From contig NC_015577.1 in the NCBI RefSeq assembly GCF_000214355.1, positions 1,411,121-1,475,120 of the forward strand: DNA of 64,000 bases, read 5' to 3'. The notes beneath the pieces are model-generated. The model ran no database searches and was not told the DNA's origin. It worked only from the letters and a program-made list of their open reading frames with translations. Both the position numbers and the translations under genes were made by a program. Shown piece by piece: positions 9,403 to 16,559 of the stretch; positions within the stretch are counted from its first letter, which is position 1, and each line of letters starts with the position of its first letter. The DNA is from Leadbettera azotonutricia ZAS-9. GTDB taxonomy: Bacteria; Spirochaetota; Spirochaetia; Treponematales; Breznakiellaceae.

Positions 9403-9666
9403 ATGGCGGGTAAACGGAATAGCAATACAGGGGGTAACGGTATGACGGAATCGGACAGGCGGCTTTTGGTTGAGAACACGGCGGAAATGCGGGAACTCAA
9501 GGGGCAGTTGCGGGAATTCAAGGAACACGTCATGGGACGGGTTGAAAAACTGGAAAAGAAGGAGGCGGAACGGAACAAGGAACAGCTTTCGGTGGTGAGC
9601 GTGTTTATTTCTTTGGCGGCGTTGGCGGTGAGTATCATTGTCAATTTCTTTAAGCACAGGGGGTAA
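9403..9666 (+). CDS. Small coiled-coil membrane protein (XhlA/holin-accessory-like)
   Basis: 87 residues. A heptad-patterned coiled coil (residues ~15-60, e.g. VENTAEMRELKGQLREF) leads into one C-terminal transmembrane helix (VVSVFISLAALAVSIIVNFF) and a short basic tail. This is the layout of XhlA-type haemolysin/holin accessory proteins, which sit in the membrane and assist phage lysis. A GGGGGA Shine-Dalgarno at 9393-9398 supports ATG 9403. The next gene in the run encodes a cell-wall peptidase, which fits a lysis role. Confidence 0.55.
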   Translation: MAGKRNSNTGGNGMTESDRRLLVENTAEMRELKGQLREFKEHVMGRVEKLEKKEAERNKEQLSVVSVFISLAALAVSIIVNFFKHRG

Positions 9667-9669
9667 GTA

Positions 9670-10179
9670 ATGGGTATTAAATGGGACGCTATCTTCAAAA
9701 ATGAACAGCGACAGTTTGAAAAAATGTCGGATGCTGAAAAGTATATCTATGCGCTTCTGCTCCAATATGGCAGTCCCTATAAATGGGGACAGGAAAACCC
9801 GGAAGGGGCTGATTGTTCCGGTACGGTATGTCTTGCCTTGTTTATGGCAACAGGGCTTTTGATACGGACTACTGCTGACGATTTATACAAGCGGTTTTTC
9901 ACCGTGAAAGAACCGAAGGCGGGCAGTATACGGGCGGCATTTTTTATTGACGGTAAGACGGGGACAGCCACCCATGTTGCGGGACTGGCTGGTGAGGGGA
10001 TTGCGCTTAACGCACAGGAGCCGGGGGCACGGGTAAAGACCATAAAGGAATTATCTGACTGGTTCTGGCAGCGGGGCAGTTCTACGGCGGTACGGGGGCT
10101 TGATCGGCAAGCCTTTGAACGGCTTGCGGAAAAGGGAAACCAGTACGGACTGGATGAACAGTTGTCTCTTTACTTTTGA
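9670..10179 (+). CDS. NlpC/P60-family cell-wall peptidase (phage lysin or tail lysin)
   Basis: 169 residues. The N-terminal GSPYKWGQENPEGADCSG places the nucleophilic cysteine at ~49 in the family context DCSG, and ATHVAG gives the catalytic histidine at ~101. These enzymes cleave gamma-D-Glu to diamino-acid bonds in peptidoglycan. The protein has no signal peptide, so it needs the neighbouring membrane proteins for export or is carried on the tail. Here it sits between an XhlA-like gene and two membrane proteins, which favours a lysis cassette. Confidence 0.75.
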   Translation: MGIKWDAIFKNEQRQFEKMSDAEKYIYALLLQYGSPYKWGQENPEGADCSGTVCLALFMATGLLIRTTADDLYKRFFTVKEPKAGSIRAAFFIDGKTGTATHVAGLAGEGIALNAQEPGARVKTIKELSDWFWQRGSSTAVRGLDRQAFERLAEKGNQYGLDEQLSLYF

Positions 10180-10190
10180 CGGAGGGGACT

Positions 10191-10451
10191 ATGAGTGATT
10201 CGGACGGGATTCAAATATCTGATAAGGCAAGCTGGGAACATACGAGGCGGGAACTGTGGGCGATTTTGGCGAAGCGGCTTATTGCCCTGCCCTCTAAAAT
10301 GCTCGGCTTCAAGCCGTTCTGTTTGTACCTTGCGACATGGCTTTTAGTGAAGGGGCTTATCCGGGATTGGATTTGGTTTGCGGTAATGGTGATGGTGCTT
10401 TTTGGGATTGTTGGTCTTAAAGTAATTTCCCGATGGAGGAATTTGGAATGA
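10191..10451 (+). CDS. Small membrane protein, holin-like
   Basis: 86 residues with a polar N terminus and two hydrophobic segments (around FCLYLATWLLVKGLI and IWFAVMVMVLFGIVGL) ending in a basic tail. Size and layout fit a class II holin, which controls lysis timing by making membrane lesions. The start ATG 10191 is preceded by GGAGGGG; an upstream in-frame TTG lacks a comparable site. The stop overlaps the next start by ATGA. The holin role is inferred from topology and neighbours. Confidence 0.45.
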   Translation: MSDSDGIQISDKASWEHTRRELWAILAKRLIALPSKMLGFKPFCLYLATWLLVKGLIRDWIWFAVMVMVLFGIVGLKVISRWRNLE

Positions 10452-10735
10452 GGAATTTTTGGAAGGGGGTTTTAACCGGGGCGGCGGGTATGCTGGTTCT
10501 GGTTTTGGTTATTACGGCATTCCGGTTCTTCCATGAGCGGGACCGGAAACTACTTGAATACATGGAGGTTCAGAATGAGATACAGGCGATTGAGGATGAT
10601 TACCGCAACCGTGATCCTTATGAGTTTCTTGAAACTACCCCCGGTGTTCGGGGAGCCGCCGACAGTGCAAGCGAAGAATTCAACCGGAAACGAAATGAGG
10701 CGGTACAGCGAATTAGAGATCGACACGCTGATTGA
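10448..10735 (+). CDS. Rz-like inner-membrane spanin candidate
   Basis: 95 residues. One N-terminal transmembrane helix (GVLTGAAGMLVLVLVITAFRF) is followed by a charged, helical, probably periplasmic domain (HERDRKLLEYMEVQNE). This is the topology of i-spanins (Rz), which bridge inner and outer membranes in the last step of lysis of diderm hosts. GGAGGA at 10435-10440 supports ATG 10448, which overlaps the holin-like stop. The next gene begins inside it in a different frame, as Rz1 does inside Rz in lambdoid phages. Sequence identity to known spanins is not apparent. Confidence 0.4.
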   Translation: MRNFWKGVLTGAAGMLVLVLVITAFRFFHERDRKLLEYMEVQNEIQAIEDDYRNRDPYEFLETTPGVRGAADSASEEFNRKRNEAVQRIRDRHAD

Positions 10736-10976
10736 AGATTTAACAACTGCTGCGGAAGAAGCCATAGAACAGGCGGCGGCGGAAGCGGCTAAGGCTGCAG
10801 CCCTGGCTTCCATTGAACGGGAAAGCAGGGCTATAGCGGAAAGTCATCACTGGCGGGGGAAATACGAAACCGCAAGAAAACAGGGAATTAAAAATGCGGT
10901 GATTACCGGGGTGATTTGTTTATTATCCGGCTTTGCTATCGGAGCCGGGACTATTGCGATTTATGGAGGGCGATAA
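10575..10976 (+). CDS. Protein overlapping the Rz-like gene; exported with C-terminal membrane helix
   Basis: 133 residues, read in another frame across the last 161 bp of the Rz-like gene. GGAGG at 10564-10568 is 6 nt before ATG 10575. The product begins with arginines and a hydrophobic stretch (MITATVILMSFL) like a signal peptide or anchor, then has an alanine-rich coiled coil (EEAIEQAAAEAAKAAAL) and a C-terminal hydrophobic segment (VITGVICLLSGFAIGAGTI). A later start at 10695 would give 93 residues without the N-terminal hydrophobic part. It lacks an Rz1-type lipobox, so an outer spanin role is unproven. Confidence 0.4.
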   Translation: MRYRRLRMITATVILMSFLKLPPVFGEPPTVQAKNSTGNEMRRYSELEIDTLIEDLTTAAEEAIEQAAAEAAKAAALASIERESRAIAESHHWRGKYETARKQGIKNAVITGVICLLSGFAIGAGTIAIYGGR

Positions 10977-11528
10977 ATGAAAGACCGGATTTTGATTAAG
11001 GGAATGGTTACGGTTCAGGTTCTGGATAAGGACGGGAATGTGAAGCGGCGGTCGCCGACATGGTTCGGGCGGCTCTTTCGGATACCGGGGCGGCCTATGC
11101 GTTATCATCACCACAACATCGTTACTCGTGAAGGGGACGCTTTGATTGCCGATGCTTTGCTGGTAAGCCCCAATAAGGCGAAGGTAACGAGTTCAACGGG
11201 GTTTATTCAGGTGGGGACTGGCTGGACCGGGAATAGTACCAAGACTAATACCCGGTGTAATACTGCTACCGGATCAATGAAAGCCCTTGATTCGGGGTAT
11301 CCGGCATTAAAGGCGGCCTGGGGCAGTGTTGGGGATACGACCCTGATTTACCGGGCAACCTTTGCGGCGGGGACGCTCAACGTCAACGGGATAAATGAAG
11401 CCTGTTTACTGAATGGCAATGCGGGTTCTTCTAACTGTCTGGCCTACGCACAAATTACCCCGGTGGTCAATGTAACATCCAGCGATACATTACAAATACA
11501 ATGGGAAATAACGATACTCGGCCAATGA
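10977..11528 (+). CDS. Putative phage tail or receptor-binding structural protein
   Basis: 183 residues, with ATG directly after the previous stop. The N-terminal ~45 residues contain a DKDGNVKRR turn and a basic patch. The rest is Thr/Ser/Gly/Asn-rich and beta-strand-like (SSTGFIQVGTGWTGNSTKTN; ITPVVNVTSSDTLQIQWEIT), as in tail-fibre or appendage proteins. The final residues overlap the start of the next, larger fibre-like gene by ATGA. No family could be named. Position between lysis genes and a repeat-containing fibre protein supports a surface appendage. Confidence 0.35.
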   Translation: MKDRILIKGMVTVQVLDKDGNVKRRSPTWFGRLFRIPGRPMRYHHHNIVTREGDALIADALLVSPNKAKVTSSTGFIQVGTGWTGNSTKTNTRCNTATGSMKALDSGYPALKAAWGSVGDTTLIYRATFAAGTLNVNGINEACLLNGNAGSSNCLAYAQITPVVNVTSSDTLQIQWEITILGQ

Positions 11529-13321
11529 CCTTCCGGCAGTCCCTGGGGGACTTTCCGCTTACGGTAGACCTGGGGCGGGAAGTTCCTGATTGGGGGCTTA
11601 CCCGGTGGGGAAAAGCGGGATCGGTTCCCCCGCTCCGCTTTAGGCCGCTTGATGATGGGGAGGGGTTCTCCCTGCGGGGGGACAGGCGGCAACTCCTCTA
11701 CCGGGGAGGGAAGCGAAGCCATAGGTTTACTATCCTGGGTGGGGATCGCTTTGAATACGATTGCATTCTGAATAGGGAGCCGGAGAGTAATACTGTTTGC
11801 CTTACAATGGACGGGGCGGAAAACTATGACTTTTTCCGGCAGCCTGATTTTGTCCGTGATCCGTTTTTGAAAGGCAGTTACGCCGTTTACAAAAGGGAAA
11901 CGCTTATAGGGGAAGGAACCGGGAAGCTCTGCCATATTCACCGCCCGAAAATTATTGATAGTCGGGGGCGGTGGGTTTGGGGAGAATTGTCCATTGCCGG
12001 GAATAGGCTTTGTATTACCATACCGGAAACGTGGCTTGCGGACGCAAAGTACCCAGTGATTGTTGATCCGATAATCGGGACTAATACTATCGGGAGCCAA
12101 ATAACCGGGCCTGATCCGAATAATGGTAGATATGATCGCCCTATACTTGATGGTGAAATGGCATTAAATCAATATCTGGTTAATCAAAGCGGGGGCGGTA
12201 ATTGCAGGGCCTATGTGTATGATTATTGGGATGAATCTGAAACGTGTATGCCTGGCCTCTATACGGATAATAATACAAAACCGTATCTACGGAAGTCGAG
12301 AAATGAACGAGATATAACACCACGGGGCGGATGGTGTTCAAATACTTTTAGTATTGACGGCTCTTTAGCGGTGGGTTCTTATGTCTGGTTTGGGGTAAAG
12401 TCCTCATGGTTTACTACCCGATTCGATTACGGCGGCAAGTGTTGGAAGTTTTGGCCTGATTATGATAGTTACCCGGAAGATTATGATGAAGAATTACCAC
12501 CGCCGGTTATTGAACTTAACCAATGGGCTACCTACTGCACTATTAAATGGAGTTGGTATTTTGAGTATACCGCAATACAGGCGCAGAACTATACCCGGAC
12601 GCTGACCCAAGGGGTAAAACTAACCGATGCCCGGAAACTAACGGCGAACTATAAAAAGACTTTAACAATGAACGGGCAGAATGGTACGGCTTTGGGACAT
12701 GGGTCAAGTTATATCAGAAAGCATACGGCGCAAGTGAAGGGGACGGATACTACGCCCTGGCTGCGGGGAATGTACCGGAGTATTAGAGAAACATTACGGG
12801 TACTTACGCCGTTGGGTTATTGCCGGGACGTGTACCGATCCCTGTTGGAGACGGCTCGTTCATCGGCGGCGGCGAACCGGAGTATGGGGAACAACCGGAG
12901 CATTGGAACAACGGCGGGAAGCAATGACGGGATTAGCCGGAGCCGGGGGATTTTCCGGGCTTTGCCTGAAACTGCTAAAACTGTGGATGGGGTGGTTTCT
13001 TTTATAGGATTGCTACGGCGGCTTATTGAACAGGCAGGGGCAACGGATAACGCCGGAAAATTGAGCATGTATATTCGGGGCTTGTATGAACAGGCGGGGA
13101 ACTATGCGGGGACGGTTCATCAAGGGGAATACTACCGGGAAGCCTTTGACATAGCCGGGTCAACCGGGCTTCCCCTGCGGAGCTTGGGGGTATTTATAAA
13201 ACTGGTAACGGTGGGGCTGGTGCGGGATTATCTTTTGCGGCGGTTCCTGAAAAGCAATGAGGAAATTGTGTTGAAGTCTGCGGTATGCCGGAACTTGGAA
13301 ATTGAAAGCCGGATACATTAG
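11525..13321 (+). CDS. Repeat-containing phage tail-fibre-like protein
   Basis: 598 residues from ATG 11525, which overlaps the upstream stop. The N-terminal ~180 residues form a beta-rich domain ending in ITIPETWLADAKYPVIVDP, a phrase typical of extracellular and tail-fibre proteins. The middle is Trp/Tyr-rich. From ~360 to ~560 the protein is built of degenerate modules containing Y/F-R-x-L/I-x-E-T/Q-A (for example YRSIRETLRV, YRSLLETARS, FRALPETAKT, LRRLIEQAGA, IRGLYEQAGN). It probably forms a host-contacting appendage. No enzymatic motif was seen. Confidence 0.5.
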   Translation: MTFRQSLGDFPLTVDLGREVPDWGLTRWGKAGSVPPLRFRPLDDGEGFSLRGDRRQLLYRGGKRSHRFTILGGDRFEYDCILNREPESNTVCLTMDGAENYDFFRQPDFVRDPFLKGSYAVYKRETLIGEGTGKLCHIHRPKIIDSRGRWVWGELSIAGNRLCITIPETWLADAKYPVIVDPIIGTNTIGSQITGPDPNNGRYDRPILDGEMALNQYLVNQSGGGNCRAYVYDYWDESETCMPGLYTDNNTKPYLRKSRNERDITPRGGWCSNTFSIDGSLAVGSYVWFGVKSSWFTTRFDYGGKCWKFWPDYDSYPEDYDEELPPPVIELNQWATYCTIKWSWYFEYTAIQAQNYTRTLTQGVKLTDARKLTANYKKTLTMNGQNGTALGHGSSYIRKHTAQVKGTDTTPWLRGMYRSIRETLRVLTPLGYCRDVYRSLLETARSSAAANRSMGNNRSIGTTAGSNDGISRSRGIFRALPETAKTVDGVVSFIGLLRRLIEQAGATDNAGKLSMYIRGLYEQAGNYAGTVHQGEYYREAFDIAGSTGLPLRSLGVFIKLVTVGLVRDYLLRRFLKSNEEIVLKSAVCRNLEIESRIH

Positions 13322-13343
13322 GAATTTGGAGAGGGGAATTAGG

Positions 13344-13634
13344 ATGAATAAAATTTATCGGGGGCAAAGTGCATTACGGATTACGGTTAAGACCTTTACG
13401 GATTTGGAGGGGATAGAGGGGGCGGTTATTAAGTACCGGAAACCTGACGGTTCTACGGGGGAGTTTGCGGCGGGGGTTGGGGACATGGCGAAGGGGGTTA
13501 TTTTCCATGAGGTTATTGAGGGGGAGATAGACCGGGCGGGATGGTGGACGTTCTGGGCTTTTATCACCTTTGGGGACGGGAGGACTGCCGCCGGGGGAGC
13601 AGCGAAGGTCTTTATCTGGACGGAAGGTAAATAG
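13344..13634 (+). CDS. Small beta-sandwich-type phage appendage protein
   Basis: 96 residues. The segment VIKYRKPDGSTGEFAAGV followed by a strand-rich remainder ending in AGWWTFWAFITFGDG resembles the short BppU-N/Ig-like modules found with phage tail appendages. Start ATG 13344 follows GGAGAGGGG. It ends the co-directional morphogenesis run; about 190 bp without a gene follow. The fold assignment is by pattern only. Confidence 0.45.
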   Translation: MNKIYRGQSALRITVKTFTDLEGIEGAVIKYRKPDGSTGEFAAGVGDMAKGVIFHEVIEGEIDRAGWWTFWAFITFGDGRTAAGGAAKVFIWTEGK

Positions 13635-13820
13635 TGTTGCTGTTTATTTTATTTTTGTTTATATGGTTCCTCTGTGATGTTCCCACGTTAAACGCACGGA
13701 GGGCGTTTGGGGAACATATTGATTTGAGGGCGCGGGCGCCGCCCTTGCGGGGCGTGTGGTAGTTTTCATTGTTGCTGTTTTAATTTTTCTCGTTTGGTTT
13801 TTTGTCGGGGGGAGAGGTGT
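13635..13820 (+). other. Non-coding gap with a two-stem hairpin
   Basis: 186 bp. It holds a stem-loop with an outer stem TGTTCCC (13678-13684) / GGGAACA (13710-13716) and an inner stem AAACGC (13690-13695) / GCGTTT (13703-13708), then a GC-rich patch near 13727-13757. It may be a transcript boundary after the morphogenesis genes, but no T-run follows the stem. Confidence 0.4.
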
Positions 13821-14174
13821 ATGCGCTGGAAAGACCCGGTTGATCGGTATAAGTATCAAGTGCGGAAACAACAGAAGGCGTTAGAGGAATTTGCCGCCCA
13901 TGAAATTGAGTGGGCGGATGACCTTTTGATGTGGTATCGGCTTAAAAAAATTGATATGCCCGATGACGAATACCGGGCGGCGGCGTTCTTCAAGAACCAT
14001 GAGTATTTACACAAGCCGGGGTCGCTGACGCTCCTTTTCTCGATGTACCAGCGGTGCATGGATGAATTGCCGGAACCGACACCGGAGCTTGCGTTTGATC
14101 TGTTGGCGTTCAGGTACAAGATGTACGCGAAGGCTTTATTGCAGGGAGGGTATGACGTATGGCAGAACCAGTAG
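13821..14174 (+). CDS. Hypothetical protein preceding the phage helicase
   Basis: 117 residues, highly charged and helical (KYQVRKQQKALEEFAAHEIEW), no signal peptide or membrane segment. Start ATG 13821 follows GGGGGGAGAGG. It overlaps the helicase gene by 16 bp, so the two are probably translated together and may act together in replication. No known family is recognised. Confidence 0.5.
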   Translation: MRWKDPVDRYKYQVRKQQKALEEFAAHEIEWADDLLMWYRLKKIDMPDDEYRAAAFFKNHEYLHKPGSLTLLFSMYQRCMDELPEPTPELAFDLLAFRYKMYAKALLQGGYDVWQNQ

Positions 14175-15553
14175 GGGATGAATCGATTTATTATAGGCTG
14201 AAAGAGCTTAAAGAGGGGACAATCCAGTATACCGATACCAGTAACGCTTTGCGTCTGGTGCGGGAGCATGGGAAGGACATCCGGTATAATGCGGCATGGA
14301 AAAAATGGGTGGTGTGGACCGATAACCATTGGCAGATTGACGAGGGGTTCTTGATCCATGACAAGGGGCTGGCGGTTATCCACAGTATTTATGACCAAAT
14401 GCTTAAAACTGACGATTACCGGGATAGGATGGAGATTGAAAAATACGCCTTGCAGAGTGAAGCCCTGCGGCGGCGTAAGGCGTTTATTGAATCGGCATCG
14501 CTGATGAAGGAGATGAACATTACCAGTACGGATGTTGATAAAGACCCGTGGCTGTTCAACGTGGAGAACGGGACTATTGATCTGCGGAAGAATGAATTCC
14601 GGGAACACCGCCGGGAGGATATGATTACCAAGATTGCCCAGGTGCATTATGACGAAAAAGCGGATTGCCCGGTCTGGAAGCAGTTTATCCGGGAGGTTAT
14701 GGACTACAAGGGCGAACTGATCGAATTTCTCCAGCGGGCGGCGGGATGGGCTTTGACGGGGGATACCTCGGAACAGACCATGTTTATTTTGTTCGGCTCC
14801 GGTGCGAATGGGAAAAGCACGTTTTTGAATGTGCTGATGAAACTCCTGGGGGATTATGCGATTGCGGCTTCCACGGAAACGTTTATGAAAAGGAGCGGGG
14901 ACCAGATTAGCAATGATATTGCACGGCTGCGGGGAACCCGGTTTGTGGTAACTTCCGAAGCGGAACAGGGGAAGCGGCTTTCGGAACCCTTGATTAAGCA
15001 GATTACCGGGACGGATGCTATGACCGCCCGCTTTCTGTACGGGGAGTATTTTGAATTTATTCCGACCTTTAAAATTTTTATGGCAAGTAACCACAAGCCG
15101 ATGATCAAGGGGACGGATAACGGGATTTGGCGGCGGATTAAGCTGATCCCCTTTATTACGACCATTGCGCCGGAGAAACAGGACAAACATCTGGAACAGA
15201 AACTGATGGAGGAGGGGCCGGGGATTTTGAACTGGCTTATTGCGGGGTGCCAATACTGGTTTAAGACGGGGCTTGCGGCCCCGGCGGTTGTCACTTCCGC
15301 TACGGAGGAGTACCGCAGTGAAATGGATGTGCTGGGGGCGTTTATAAAAGAGTGCTGTATCCAGTCGCCGGGGGTTTCTGTCCAGGCACGGGAACTGTTC
15401 AAGGCGTACCAGGAATGGTGTGAGGAAAACAATGAACGAGCCTTTAGTGAGCGGTTCATGGCTATGCGGCTGAAGGAAATGGGGCTTGAGAAGTGGCGGA
15501 CGGCGGAGGCCCGGTTCTGGCGGGGGATTATGCTTAAAGCGGAGTTGTCGTAG
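14159..15553 (+). CDS. P4/D5-type phage DNA helicase (primase C-terminal family)
   Basis: 464 residues. A D5_N-like region (~60-190, including DPWLFNVENGTIDLR) precedes an SF3 helicase domain with Walker A GSGANGKST (~213-221) and the downstream ITGTDAMTARFLYGEYF, FMASNHKP and NGIWRRIKLIPF motifs typical of P4-family primase-helicases. Full members usually add an N-terminal primase domain and reach 700-900 residues; here it is missing, so the protein is probably a replicative helicase that needs a separate primase. It is the last gene before a strong terminator. Confidence 0.85.
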   Translation: MAEPVGDESIYYRLKELKEGTIQYTDTSNALRLVREHGKDIRYNAAWKKWVVWTDNHWQIDEGFLIHDKGLAVIHSIYDQMLKTDDYRDRMEIEKYALQSEALRRRKAFIESASLMKEMNITSTDVDKDPWLFNVENGTIDLRKNEFREHRREDMITKIAQVHYDEKADCPVWKQFIREVMDYKGELIEFLQRAAGWALTGDTSEQTMFILFGSGANGKSTFLNVLMKLLGDYAIAASTETFMKRSGDQISNDIARLRGTRFVVTSEAEQGKRLSEPLIKQITGTDAMTARFLYGEYFEFIPTFKIFMASNHKPMIKGTDNGIWRRIKLIPFITTIAPEKQDKHLEQKLMEEGPGILNWLIAGCQYWFKTGLAAPAVVTSATEEYRSEMDVLGAFIKECCIQSPGVSVQARELFKAYQEWCEENNERAFSERFMAMRLKEMGLEKWRTAEARFWRGIMLKAELS

Positions 15554-15631
15554 TTCCTGCGTTTCCCCCCTGCCCCCTTTGCTGTGGGCCGTGAAGACAT
15601 GGCGGTATAAAAATAGGCGTTTTTTGTGTGC

Positions 15632-15669
15632 GCTCTGTTGCTATTGAGTAGGCAGCAGAGCCTTTTTTT
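15632..15669 (+). terminator. Intrinsic terminator after the phage helicase gene
   Basis: A 10-bp stem with one G-U pair (GCTCTGTTGC at 15632-15641, GCAGCAGAGC at 15652-15661), a 10-nt loop and a following run of eight T. It closes transcription of the phage run about 80 bp after the helicase stop. Confidence 0.85.
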
Positions 15670-15970
15670 TATACGAAAATAAGCGGTTTTTGCTTCGTGT
15701 TTTTCGTTTTGACAGGATTTTGAATTTGACTTACACAAAAACGGGCAATTTAAGCGGGCGCGCGCTCCCCCCTTGGCTAAAAAAAATATCCGGCTTTGGC
15801 ATGAAAAAATGTCGCTTGCGCCGACACATTGACGGGTTATTCATCGGCTATGCGTCATTGAAATTCGGCGGTTTTGTAGTAATCGGGCGTGATTTATCTT
15901 TAGCGTTCCTTATATAATATTTTTCTTGACGCTTCTGTCATTTAAAAAAGAATACATATTACCTTGTAAT
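15670..15970. other. AT-rich non-coding stretch with a possible promoter
   Basis: About 300 bp without a convincing gene. It contains TATAAT at 15913-15918, with TGATTT 17 bp upstream as a weak -35, pointing toward the GC-rich hairpin zone. This could drive the structured region to its right; the -35 match is poor. Confidence 0.3.
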
Positions 15971-16459
15971 CCCTTGGAAAAATGTTCTAAATTGAAAACA
16001 CCATGTCAATCTGACATTGGGGAAAATCGGGGGGGGGGGGGGGGGTGGTTTTTCACCAGGCCCCCCGAAGGGGGGCGGGGACGGCGGCTTGGGTTCATCA
16101 GTCCGCCGCCCCGAAGGGGGGCGGGCGGTTCACCCATCGGCGGCGGCGGCGTTGGGGGTATCGGCCCGCCCTCCCCGCAGGGGTGGGCGGGTGTTACGGA
16201 GGGACCAGGCTTCATCACCCAACATCGGCCCCGGTTCGGGGGAGAAGGCGGCGGTCAGGGAATTGGGGATGATGGTTTCCGCTGTAAACTTTTGCCGCCT
16301 ACCCGGAGGACCGCAGGGCCGGAGGGGGGGCGGTTATTGCCGATGAAGGTAACGGTCTGCCCTCTGGGGAACTTTTTACCAGCCGATAAATGCGCCGCAC
16401 TATAGCCGACAACGTTGCCGCTGACAACCCGCCGCATTGCGGCGGGTGAGTATTTTTTT
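15971..16459 (+). ncRNA. Candidate structured RNA A (hairpin-rich, ends at a terminator)
   Basis: About 490 bp without a plausible protein. It holds a run of 17 G at 16029-16045 and several strong hairpins: a 7-bp stem at 16060-16076 with a GAA tip; a long GC stem around 16103-16127, also with a GAA tip; a 7+4-bp stem at 16165-16191 (CCCGCCC paired with GGGCGGG, GCA tip); and a 9-bp stem at 16427-16447 that is part of a terminator. Repeated CCCC-GAA-GGGG or CCCC-GCA-GGGG tips suggest a shared structural module. Calling it an RNA is inference from folding potential. Confidence 0.35.
16427..16459 (+). terminator. Intrinsic terminator closing candidate RNA A
   Basis: A perfect 9-bp stem (ACCCGCCGC at 16427-16435, GCGGCGGGT at 16439-16447) with an ATT triloop, followed by GAG, then TATTTTTTT (7 T at 16453-16459). 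Good geometry for Rho-independent termination on the plus strand. Confidence 0.75.
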
Positions 16460-16555
16460 GGGGGGCGGGCGTAGCCGGGCGGAGCCCCCCCCACATACGC
16501 TACCTTATTGCGGGGGGGGTGTGGGGGGGGCAGAGCGAACCCCCCAAAAAAATAC
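16450..16555. repeat. Nested 106-bp palindrome
   Basis: Outer perfect 16-bp inverted repeat: positions 16450-16465 (GTATTTTTTTGGGGGG) and 16540-16555. Inside it is a second perfect 12-bp pair, GCCCCCCCCACA (16484-16495) and TGTGGGGGGGGC (16520-16531). The left outer arm overlaps the T-run of the preceding terminator. It could be a cruciform, a bidirectional terminator or the trace of a small inserted element. Confidence 0.65.
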
Positions 16556-16559
16556 GAAT

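Noticed and set aside
13856-15253. 465-codon minus-strand frame opposite the phage helicase
   Set aside because: Mirror frame of the helicase with no domain; the plus strand has the conserved Walker motif.
15690-15917. 75-codon frame after the phage helicase terminator
   Set aside because: TTG start, no ribosome-binding site, unusual residue mix and located directly after a strong terminator.
15971-16460. Possible CRISPR-like or tandem repeat array in the GC-rich zone
   Set aside because: Similar hairpin tips occur, but no direct repeats of constant length and spacing are present, and no cas gene is nearby.
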